A DNA stretch of 6,668 nucleotides from an uncultured Eubacteriales bacterium (GCA_900321595.1 ONWP01000232.1:1-6668), one strand, 5' to 3'; counted from the first letter of the stretch, positions 1-4,693 are shown. Made by a program: numbers and translations. Notes: generated from the sequence alone by a model not told the origin.

Positions 1-195
1 GACCGTGTCGAAGGGCTGCAGCGTCACCTTCGCGCCCTTGAGCGGCTTTTCCGCCAGATTCCGCACCCGCAGCTGCGCGAAAACGCGGCCCGTCTGCGCG
101 TCCCGCGTGATCGCCCCGGCGCTCAGCGCGGCCGGACACCCCGCCGCTATCTGGTCGGGCGCGGCGATAAACAGTCTCTGATATCGATTATCCAT
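1..195 (-). CDS. Uncharacterised protein, N-terminal 65 residues (cut by window edge)
   Basis: The reading frame starts with ATG at 195-193 and stays open to position 1, giving 65 codons and no stop, so the C-terminus lies outside the window. The start is supported by AGGAG at 206-202, six bases upstream. The visible protein begins MDNRYQRLFIAAPDQ and continues with an alternating polar/hydrophobic stretch containing TGRVFAQLRVRNL and KPLKGAKVTLQPFD, which looks like a beta-strand-rich domain. There is no signal peptide or membrane helix in this part. Similar N-termini occur, from memory, in uncharacterised Firmicutes proteins that sometimes carry a zinc ribbon further along; that is recollection and not shown here. 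It lies 12 nt after the stop of the upstream membrane-protein gene, with its Shine-Dalgarno sequence in that gap, so the two are probably cotranscribed. No function can be assigned. Confidence 0.75.
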   Translation of the reverse strand, partial: MDNRYQRLFIAAPDQIAAGCPAALSAGAITRDAQTGRVFAQLRVRNLAEKPLKGAKVTLQPFDTV

Positions 196-207
196 GACAA
201 ACTCCTG

Positions 208-513
208 TCAGATCGCGGGAATGTCGTCGGAATCAGCAGAAACCTTCTCCGGTGCTTTCAGGGAGCCATTCGTGATCAAATGCTCCAACTTACACTGATG
301 ATTCCGAATTTCGCCAAGCGCTATATATAAGATACCGAAAAGGATGCTGGCAACAGCTCCGCCAATGGCGAGCGGCCAGTTGTATTCGTATCGAATATAA
401 TATCCCCCTCGCATAGTTTCAAACACGTGTCCCAGGATAAAGGACGAAACGGAACCCGCGAGACAGACAAACACACCGATCGCGATCAGGAATCTGCCTT
501 TCTTTTCATACAT
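208..513 (-). CDS. Small two-helix membrane protein of unknown function
   Basis: The gene encodes 101 residues. ATG at 513-511 is preceded by AAAGGAG about ten bases upstream (530-524), and the stop is TGA at 210-208. Two hydrophobic segments are clear, at about residues 8-30 (FLIAIGVFVCLAGSVSSFIL) and 46-67 (WPLAIGGAVASILFGILYIA). A short polar loop containing RGGYYIRYEYN separates them, and a hydrophilic, acidic tail follows (SADSDDIPAI at the end). The lysines before helix 1 suggest a cytoplasmic N-terminus, which with two helices places the tail inside too. A sigma-A-like promoter lies just upstream (551-579), so this gene probably heads its own unit with the next gene (1-195). I do not recognise a named family. 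Base composition looks more AT-rich than in rpsO-pnp. Confidence 0.8.
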   Translation of the reverse strand: MYEKKGRFLIAIGVFVCLAGSVSSFILGHVFETMRGGYYIRYEYNWPLAIGGAVASILFGILYIALGEIRNHQCKLEHLITNGSLKAPEKVSADSDDIPAI

Positions 514-550
514 ATTAACCGCTCTCCTTTGGCGTTATCTTTGCTCAATT

Positions 551-579
551 ATTATAACAAACTAAATCCCGGAACGCAA
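551..579 (-). promoter_or_regulatory. Predicted sigma-A promoter for the 208-513 unit, -35 box inside a hairpin
   Basis: On the minus strand TTGCGT (579-574) is followed after exactly 17 bases by a perfect TATAAT (556-551). Transcription would begin near 544, giving a leader of about 30 nt before the ATG at 513. The -35 box lies in the apical part of the TCCCGGA/TCCGGGA inverted repeat at 567-589, so the promoter overlaps the repeat element. Confidence 0.65.
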
Positions 580-589
580 CGCTCCGGGA
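561..589 (-). terminator. Possible weak terminator hairpin after the DUF4160 gene
   Basis: Read on the minus strand, TCCCGGA-GCG-TTG-CGT-TCCGGGA can form a 10-bp stem (one G-U pair) with a three-base loop at 589-567. It is followed by TTTAGT, a poor U-tract. It could end transcripts of the 659-1193 unit, but the same DNA holds the -35 box of the next promoter, so the hairpin may serve another purpose. Confidence 0.35.
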
Positions 590-660
590 ACGAAATGTCC
601 GCTTTCGGGTACGAAATGCGGATTTCGACCGACAAAACGCATCGGGACGAATTCTGCGTC
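567..660. repeat. Intergenic repeat element, copy 1 (hairpin plus tandem 20-bp units)
   Basis: The left part is an inverted repeat TCCCGGA (567-573) / TCCGGGA (583-589). It overlaps the first of two good 20-bp direct repeats: GCTCCGGGAACGAAATGTCC (581-600) and GCTTTCGGGTACGAAATGCG (601-620). Two further 20-bp blocks, 621-640 and 641-660, look like decayed units (they keep ATTTCG, GACAAAACG and CGGGACGAATT). Positions 567-619 match copy 2 (1292-1343) at 45 of 47 bases outside the hairpin loop. The element fills the gap between the stop of the DUF4160 gene (659) and the promoter of the next unit. Its function is unknown; candidates are a dispersed repeat family, an operator array or a terminator-like element. 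Confidence 0.8.
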
Positions 661-937
661 AGCAAAAATAAGTGATCTCGCCGAAAAAATCACACCATTT
701 CTGAATCACTTCGCTGCTGCGCGCTTCAATGATCCGCATGATATTCCGCAGCGCAGTCGACGGGATCCCGGAATGATTGTGACACAGCAGACAATGCCCG
801 GTGCGCGTGATCCAAACCTTTGTCGCGCCGGCAGCAGGTGTCCCCTCCGATATGTGGACGTGGATCGGTTCCAGCGGCGCGCTCTCGTTTGCCCAAAAAT
901 AGACCCAGTACCCGCCGATCTTAAAAATCTGCGGCAT
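659..937 (-). CDS. DUF4160 domain protein
   Basis: The protein has 92 residues. ATG at 937-935 is chosen because GGGAGG (951-946) lies at good spacing; the in-frame TTG at 943 sits directly against that site and is unlikely. It starts MPQIFKIGGYWVYFWANE and carries PIHVHISEG at about residues 24-32, the His-rich strand typical of DUF4160 (PHFHV-like), then a helical region RNIMRIIEARSSEVIQKW (64-81) and an end FFGEITYFC. Two more cysteines occur in HCLLCHN (48-54). DUF4160 proteins are small, of unproven biochemical role, and often sit next to another small gene such as a DUF2442 gene in pairs suspected of being toxin-antitoxin-like. Here the partner gene ends 17 nt inside this one (stop at 921), so translation is probably coupled. 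The family call is made by eye. Confidence 0.75.
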   Translation of the reverse strand: MPQIFKIGGYWVYFWANESAPLEPIHVHISEGTPAAGATKVWITRTGHCLLCHNHSGIPSTALRNIMRIIEARSSEVIQKWCDFFGEITYFC

Positions 938-1193
938 GCTCAAATCCTCCCTGTCGGGCGAATGCCATGATCAGATGCGCAACGGACGCGATCATCGCCT
1001 GATAATCTGCGATCTCCGCGTCTGAAAACCCGTTTATCGTTTCCCAGCGATAATCCGGCAGCAGACACACCGCGTTGTGAAACCCGTCAAGCGCGTCCGG
1101 TTTTTCTACATAGACCTTGACGCTGCCATCCGGACGCATTTCCGAATGGACGATCTCCGTCCCGTCTGCGGTTTGCAAAAACGGATACATCAT
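921..1193 (-). CDS. Conserved hypothetical protein paired with DUF4160
   Basis: The protein has 90 residues, starting MMYPFLQTADGTEIVHS. The frame is open back to 1373, but translation most likely starts at the ATG-ATG pair (1193-1188): GAGGTG at 1205-1200 is six bases upstream, and the longer version would read Arg-rich residues through a non-coding repeat. Visible parts are a beta-rich N-terminal half (EIVHSEMRPDGSVKVYVEKP, about 13-32), the segment VCLLPDYRW (42-50), and an amphipathic C-terminal helix (SDAEIADYQAMIASVAHLIM, about 57-76). There are no membrane helices. I do not recall a firm family name, although similar small acidic proteins occur beside DUF4160 genes in Clostridia. The 17-nt overlap with the DUF4160 gene suggests a partner or antitoxin-like role; this is inference only. 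Confidence 0.75.
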   Translation of the reverse strand: MMYPFLQTADGTEIVHSEMRPDGSVKVYVEKPDALDGFHNAVCLLPDYRWETINGFSDAEIADYQAMIASVAHLIMAFARQGGFEHAADF

Positions 1194-1211
1194 ATATAAC
1201 ACCTCATGATC

Positions 1212-1240
1212 ATTATACATGTTCCGCAGTGTGAAATCAA
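1212..1240 (-). promoter_or_regulatory. Possible promoter directly before the 921-1193 gene
   Basis: On the minus strand TTGATT (1240-1235) is followed after 17 bases by perfect TATAAT (1217-1212). The predicted start site, near 1205, would fall on the first base of the Shine-Dalgarno sequence GAGGTG (1205-1200), giving an extremely short leader of about 12 nt before the ATG. That is unusual, so the promoter may be real with a very short leader, or the match may be fortuitous. Confidence 0.45.
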
Positions 1241-1284
1241 GAATAAACGCGCGGTGATCCGGCGGATCTACGGGTTTTTCAGAG

Positions 1285-1314
1285 AAAACGCTCCCGGAAT
1301 CAGTGCTCCGGGAA
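1285..1314 (-). terminator. Possible terminator after the membrane-protein operon
   Basis: On the minus strand the hairpin TCCCGGA/TCCGGGA (1313-1292, 8-nt loop) is followed by GCG and then TTTT (1288-1285). The stem is GC-rich and the T-run is short. It is placed where an operon end would be expected, 41 bases past the stop codon at 1355, but the hairpin is also part of a repeated element, so its role as a terminator is uncertain. Confidence 0.4.
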
Positions 1315-1344
1315 CGAAATGTCCGTTTTCGGGAACGAAATGCC
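1292..1344. repeat. Intergenic repeat element, copy 2
   Basis: This is the second copy of the element at 567-619. An inverted repeat TCCCGGA (1292-1298) / TCCGGGA (1307-1313) overlaps GCTCCGGGAACGAAATGTCC (1305-1324), identical to copy 1. The second unit, GTTTTCGGGAACGAAATGCC (1325-1344), follows. The loop differs in sequence and is one base shorter than in copy 1, while the rest is nearly unchanged, which suggests selection or recent duplication. It lies 11 bases downstream of the stop of the large membrane-protein gene (1355, minus strand). No decayed third unit is evident here. Confidence 0.8.
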
Positions 1345-1354
1345 GCGCAATACG

Positions 1355-2887
1355 CTAATTTCGCTGTTTCCACTCATCCCACGGCAGGAACAGGATCTCG
1401 CGTTCCTCGCCGTAGTTGCTTTTCAAAAAAATCTGCCACGCGGTTCGGTTCGTATCCTCCTGCGCGAGGTTGTCATTCGGCAGCTTCGGCAGCTCGATCG
1501 TCTCCGACTGCGACTGCATCGCGGCCTCGAGCGCCCGCAGCCGCGCGCTGTACACGTACCGGTTGTCCCGCAGCGCGAAGTTCAGCAGACAGACGCAGCT
1601 GAGCGCCAGCGCAAAGCCGGCGGCGACCGCTGCCGGGCGTTCCAGCGTTTTGACCAGCGACGAGTCGCGGATCACCAGGACCGCATACAGGAACAGCAGC
1701 AGATACGGGATATAAAATGTCCGCGCGCCGATCGGCGAGACGACAAACAGCGGCGCGACCGCCGCGACTGCGCCGATAAACAAGGCGGTCTTCAGGTCAA
1801 ATCCGTTCCGTCTGACCGACGCGATCACGACGGCGAAGACCGCCGCCATATACGCGAAAAACACGGCGTCGAGCCCGAACCGCAGATACCATCGGGGAAA
1901 GCTCATGCCGTATTTATAGGTAAGATTGTAGATGACGCTGAACACCGGGACCGCGGCGAAGACAAAGCGAAGCAGCGCCGCCGTCCTGCGGAAGGCGCCC
2001 TGTTCGCGCAGATCCTTCAGCTGGATCAGCATCGCGGCGGAAAGCGGGATCAGCAGGATCGAATACCTGCAGAACGACCGGACGATCACGCGTCCGCTGG
2101 AGGTCAGCACTGCGCTGAACGTTCCGGCCGAAAAAGCGGTCCGCCTGTACCCTTCGATCGTTTCGGCAAAGCCGAAAACGTGCGGGAAGGTATACATCAC
2201 GACCGCGCCGGCCGCCCCGACCGCAAGCAGCGCGAGATACCGGGTCAGCGCGCGCCTGTCCTTCCGGTGCAGGACGCACAGCGCCGCCGTAAGCCCGAGA
2301 AAGGCGACGCAGGTGTTCTCCGAAAAGAACTGCCCTGCCAGCGCCAGCACGCACGCGGGCAGGAACAAAAGCATGCCCCGACGCCGCATTTTGCAGGAGC
2401 GATCCGTCAGGATCAGCGCGAGCATCAGCACAAAGACAGGCGCGGTATAATTCCAGAAGCCCGCGTTCCAGTTGTAATTCTGCGCGAAGAGATCGTCGCC
2501 GGGAAAGATCAGAACCGCCGCGATCAGGCAGTTGAGGAACAGGGATTCCGTCTGCGCGAAACAGACCGACAGCACGATGATCCCCGTCCAGACGACCGCC
2601 CGCCCCGCGGTCATAAGCGTCCGGTATTCAACCAGGAACCCGAGCAGATTTCCGAGAAGCCTTCCGTTGCCCTGACGCAGCGCGCTTGAAAACGCCGTTT
2701 GAATGCTGTGGATACCAGCCGTGCCGAACGTCATGTCGTCGCAGGTCGGGACGTTCAGATATGAAATGCTCATTGTGCAGATCAGCGCGGCGATCGTCAG
2801 AACGGCGAAGAATATAACAGTCGCCTTCGCGCTGCGTTTGTACCGCGGCAGCTCGGACAGCTTTTCCGCCGAAAAGAACTCTTTCAA
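1355..2887 (-). CDS. Polytopic membrane protein, DUF6056/GT-C-like
   Basis: The protein has 510 residues. It starts at TTG (2887-2885); GGAGGAGGT at 2903-2895 is seven bases upstream, and no ATG is in a comparable place. About 11-13 hydrophobic helices can be drawn, the first at about residues 22-43. The loop after helix 1 has CDDMTFG (Asp 50-51), then QGNGR (72-76) and NWNAGFWNYTAP (139-150), and FFSENT (187-192). An acidic pair after helix 1 is typical of GT-C fold, polyprenol-phosphate-sugar-dependent glycosyltransferases, and the DD / NGR / G-x-x-NY pattern resembles DUF6056 proteins. The C-terminal 90 residues are soluble (ALRDNRYVYSARLRALEAA onward). It may act in cell-surface glycan or glycolipid decoration, but catalysis is not shown. 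It follows the radical SAM gene by 48 nt and is probably cotranscribed. The family call is by eye. Confidence 0.75.
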   Translation of the reverse strand: MKEFFSAEKLSELPRYKRSAKATVIFFAVLTIAALICTMSISYLNVPTCDDMTFGTAGIHSIQTAFSSALRQGNGRLLGNLLGFLVEYRTLMTAGRAVVWTGIIVLSVCFAQTESLFLNCLIAAVLIFPGDDLFAQNYNWNAGFWNYTAPVFVLMLALILTDRSCKMRRRGMLLFLPACVLALAGQFFSENTCVAFLGLTAALCVLHRKDRRALTRYLALLAVGAAGAVVMYTFPHVFGFAETIEGYRRTAFSAGTFSAVLTSSGRVIVRSFCRYSILLIPLSAAMLIQLKDLREQGAFRRTAALLRFVFAAVPVFSVIYNLTYKYGMSFPRWYLRFGLDAVFFAYMAAVFAVVIASVRRNGFDLKTALFIGAVAAVAPLFVVSPIGARTFYIPYLLLFLYAVLVIRDSSLVKTLERPAAVAAGFALALSCVCLLNFALRDNRYVYSARLRALEAAMQSQSETIELPKLPNDNLAQEDTNRTAWQIFLKSNYGEEREILFLPWDEWKQRN

Positions 2888-2935
2888 TGCAGCGACCTCC
2901 TCCGTGACGGCAATCTCAGTGACGAAAAGACGATC

Positions 2936-3544
2936 TTACGCGATATACTTGCGCACCCGCAGCGTCAGGCCGCGCGCGGCGCACAGCTTCCGGCAGGCCT
3001 CGACCTCCTGTTCGCCGATCACGTCCACGACGCTGAGCGTGACCTGCGGGATCACGCCGCGGCAGTCCTCGGCAAAGGACAGCATCGCTTCAAACGACCG
3101 CTCCCCGAACTTCGGATGCACGATCGCGCAGTAATCCCGCGCGTTGGACGCGTTCAGACTGATAGAGACCTTGTCCACGAGGCCGGCCAGTTTCTTTGCC
3201 GTGCCGGTCTCCCCGTTGATGAGATCGGACAGCCCGTTCGTGTTGACGCGGACGCGCACGCCCGGCACGGTCTTCTTCAGATAGCGCGCCGTTTCGAGCA
3301 GCAGGTCCAGCGCCTCCGTCGGCTCGCCGAACCCGCAGAAGACGACCTCCTGTCCCGGCGCGATCCCGTGCCGGTCGACCGCGGCCTTCACCTCGGCGAA
3401 ATCCGGCTGGTGATCGAGCCACAGGCTCTCGCCCGTGCCCATGTCGTCCGTGTTCCTGCGCACACAGAAGTCGCAGGCGCACGGACACCGGTTCGTGATA
3501 TTCAGATAGACCTTGTCTCCGTAATCGTAAACGATCTGCATCAT
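2936..3544 (-). CDS. Radical SAM protein, TatD-associated type
   Basis: The protein has 202 residues from the ATG at 3544-3542 (MMQIVYDYGDKVYLNITNRC). An in-frame GTG at 3556 overlaps the only Shine-Dalgarno-like site (GGAG), so it is less likely; the chosen start is 11 bases from that site, a little far. The cluster-binding motif is CPCACDFC, with the CX3CX2C cysteines at 20, 24 and 27, for a [4Fe-4S] cluster and S-adenosylmethionine. FCGFGEPTE (69-77) is the glycine-rich SAM-contact strand, and NTNGL (101-105), SISLNA (127-132) and SVVDVIGEQE (171-180) are further barrel strands. This pattern and the short length match the family TIGR04038, 'TatD-associated radical SAM', from memory; its reaction is unknown. 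No tatD gene is in the window. The gene lies between an ECF S-component gene (29 nt upstream) and a membrane-protein gene, probably in one operon. Confidence 0.88.
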   Translation of the reverse strand: MMQIVYDYGDKVYLNITNRCPCACDFCVRRNTDDMGTGESLWLDHQPDFAEVKAAVDRHGIAPGQEVVFCGFGEPTEALDLLLETARYLKKTVPGVRVRVNTNGLSDLINGETGTAKKLAGLVDKVSISLNASNARDYCAIVHPKFGERSFEAMLSFAEDCRGVIPQVTLSVVDVIGEQEVEACRKLCAARGLTLRVRKYIA

Positions 3545-3573
3545 TTGGTTTTCCACTCCGTCAACCGAATTTG

Positions 3574-4107
3574 TTAGTTATTGCGGTCAAGCCGCCGTTT
3601 GAGCTCCACCCGGTCCAGCGCCGCCGCCAGCGCCAGGAAAACGGCCATAGACGCGCCCGACTGCGCCACATTCCAGATCACGGCCGAGATCGCGCCGCCC
3701 ATGCCGTACATGACCCATTCCGCGACGAAATAGCCGCCCACGTTGACCAGAAGCGCACCGGCCGGCGCGACCGCGTTTCGCCGGCACAGCAGCTGCGGCT
3801 TCTTCGACGTAAAAAACAGCGTCATGGCGGCTTTGATAAAGAACGTCCAAGGCGCCCATGCCGCACCGCCGAGCAGGAGATCGGCCATCGCGCCGCCCAC
3901 GCCGGCGCTTACCGCGGCCCAGGGCAGCGGCAGCGCGCACGCCGCCAGATAGACCGCCGTATCGCCCAGGTGCACATACCCTTCGGCCGTGCCGGGGATC
4001 GGGATCTTCGGGAACATGGTCAGCACCGCGATCAGCGCGGCGAAAACAGCCGCGTACACCACGGTGAAAACAGACCCTCGTTTGCCCTTCGCACTCTTTT
4101 CACGCAT
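3574..4107 (-). CDS. ECF-type transporter, substrate-binding S component
   Basis: The protein has 177 residues. ATG at 4107-4105 is supported by GGGAGG (4121-4116), eight bases upstream; an upstream in-frame ATG at 4137 has no such site. About six membrane helices span residues 13-165. Helix 1 (VFTVVYAAVFAALIAVLTMF) has the small-residue pattern used by S components to contact the T subunit. GYVHLGD (43-49), GGAMADLLLGG (71-81), APWTFFIK (85-92) and NVAQSG (146-151) match the PF12822-type ECF S-component signature. Such proteins bind a vitamin or cofactor precursor and work with a shared EcfA/EcfA'/EcfT module, which is not in this window. The substrate cannot be told from sequence. Being first in the operon with a radical SAM enzyme hints at a cofactor-related role; that is inference. 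Confidence 0.85.
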   Translation of the reverse strand: MREKSAKGKRGSVFTVVYAAVFAALIAVLTMFPKIPIPGTAEGYVHLGDTAVYLAACALPLPWAAVSAGVGGAMADLLLGGAAWAPWTFFIKAAMTLFFTSKKPQLLCRRNAVAPAGALLVNVGGYFVAEWVMYGMGGAISAVIWNVAQSGASMAVFLALAAALDRVELKRRLDRNN

Positions 4108-4203
4108 ACACAAAACCTCCCGCGTCATAATTACCATAAATCATATCAGTTCAGTATGAATTAATATACCGACTTCTGATGAACATTTTGTGACGCGCGT
4201 CCG
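4108..4203 (-). promoter_or_regulatory. Structured 5' leader of the ECF S-component operon
   Basis: On the transcript CGCGUCA (from 4197-4191) can pair perfectly with UGACGCG (from 4127-4121), which directly abuts the Shine-Dalgarno GGAGG. Within this 7-bp closing helix, AUCAG (4180-4176) can pair with CUGAU (4149-4145), and GUAU/AUAC can pair inside that. GACGCGCGTC (4192-4201) is also a perfect palindrome, giving a possible alternative fold. It does not match any riboswitch class I can recognise. Folding is judged by eye only. Confidence 0.35.
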
Positions 4204-4209
4204 CATAAC

Positions 4210-4237
4210 AGTATAGCACGGAATCAAAAAAAAGCAA
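4210..4237 (-). promoter_or_regulatory. Predicted promoter of the ECF S / radical SAM / membrane-protein operon
   Basis: On the minus strand TTGCTT (4237-4232) is followed after 16 bases by TATACT (4215-4210), with a TG dinucleotide one base before the -10 box (extended -10). Transcription would start near 4203, giving a leader of about 95 nt. It is back-to-back with the rpsO promoter; the two -35 boxes are 19 bases apart. Confidence 0.6.
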
Positions 4238-4256
4238 GCGGACTCTTGTTTTTGGA

Positions 4257-4285
4257 TTGACAAGGCGGGAAATCTGTGTTAGAAT
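4257..4285 (+). promoter_or_regulatory. Near-consensus promoter of rpsO-pnp
   Basis: A perfect TTGACA (4257-4262), a 17-base spacer and TAGAAT (4280-4285) with TG one base upstream (4277-4278) make a very strong sigma-A promoter. The predicted start is near 4292, about 96 nt ahead of the rpsO ATG, as expected for a highly expressed ribosomal protein gene. Confidence 0.85.
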
Positions 4286-4291
4286 AATCGT

Positions 4292-4387
4292 TGCTTGACT
4301 CACGGCGCCCGGCATCGACCGGCCTCGCCGGTGTTCACCTGACCCTGCGCTGAGAGCCTTGCGAATATTATAAAGAGGTGAAATGCA
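4292..4387 (+). promoter_or_regulatory. rpsO leader, candidate S15 autoregulatory region
   Basis: The leader has a 6-bp hairpin ACCGGC-CTC-GCCGGT (4318-4332). TTCACCT (4334-4340) is perfectly complementary to AGGTGAA (4376-4382), which contains the rpsO Shine-Dalgarno core. CTCA..GCGC (4299-4308, two-base bulge) can pair with GCGCTGAG (4347-4354). The two long-range helices interleave, so together they would make a pseudoknot. S15 is known to repress its own translation through leader structures (a pseudoknot in E. coli, a three-way junction in Geobacillus); a similar role here is inferred. Confidence 0.5.
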
Positions 4388-4651
4388 ATGACACAAGCCG
4401 AAAAAACCGAAATCATGGCCCAGTACGCCACACACGAAGGCGACACGGGTTCCCCCGAAGTCCAGATCGCTGTGCTGACCAAGCGCATCAACGACCTGAC
4501 CGAGCATCTGAAGATCCACAAGAAGGATCATCACTCCCGCCGCGGACTGCACAAGATGGTCGGCCGCAGAAGAAACCTGCTGGCCTACCTGCAGAAGAAC
4601 GACATCGAGCGTTACCGCGCGATCGTTGAGAAGCTCGGCCTGCGTAAGTAA
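4388..4651 (+). CDS. rpsO: Small ribosomal subunit protein S15
   Basis: The protein has 87 residues, close to the usual 88-89. ATG at 4388 follows AGAGGTG (4374-4380) at seven bases. S15 binds the three-way junction of 16S rRNA helices 20-22 early in assembly of the 30S subunit platform and helps form a subunit bridge. Visible signatures are GDTGSPEVQ (18-26), HLKIHKKDHHSRRGL (40-54), which holds the conserved rRNA-contacting His/Asp/Ser/Arg residues, and RRNLLAYL (61-68). The protein is all-helical and basic at its C-terminus. It is read from a strong promoter with a structured leader that may give autoregulation, and is followed by pnp, the common rpsO-pnp order in bacteria. No key residue appears to be missing. 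Confidence 0.98.
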   Translation: MTQAEKTEIMAQYATHEGDTGSPEVQIAVLTKRINDLTEHLKIHKKDHHSRRGLHKMVGRRRNLLAYLQKNDIERYRAIVEKLGLRK

Positions 4652-4665
4652 TCGGTTCATGAAAA

Positions 4666-4693
4666 GGCAGTTCCCCCGGCGGGAGCTGCCTTT
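4666..4693 (+). terminator. Hairpin after rpsO, weak or partial terminator
   Basis: GGCAGTTCCC (4666-4675) and GGGAGCTGCC (4681-4690) form a 10-bp stem (one G-U) with a CCGGC loop, followed by only TTTATC. The short T-run suggests incomplete termination, letting part of the transcripts continue into pnp. It could also protect the 3' end of rpsO mRNA. Confidence 0.55.

Noticed and set aside
581..660. Tandem 20-bp repeats as a CRISPR array
   Set aside because: The units are directly adjacent without unique spacers, and no cas gene is present in the window.
938..943. TTG at 943 as start of the DUF4160 gene
   Set aside because: It lies one base from the Shine-Dalgarno sequence; ATG at 937 has normal spacing and gives the expected N-terminus.
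1194..1373. Upstream extension of the 90-aa gene to a start at 1373
   Set aside because: The added residues are Arg/Ser-rich and read through the intergenic repeat element into the preceding gene; the ATG pair at 1193-1188 has a well-placed GAGGTG.
1319..2689. Long plus-strand open frame of 456 codons opposite the membrane-protein gene
   Set aside because: Its translation is rich in Arg, Gln, Asp and His without domain-like pattern, it has no ribosome binding site, and it is antisense to a coherent multi-helix membrane protein with a good Shine-Dalgarno sequence.
4344..4365. GCTGAGAG in the rpsO leader, resembling part of a TPP riboswitch
   Set aside because: The other conserved parts (the CCTGAT and TAATACC-like segments) are absent and the downstream gene is a ribosomal protein.
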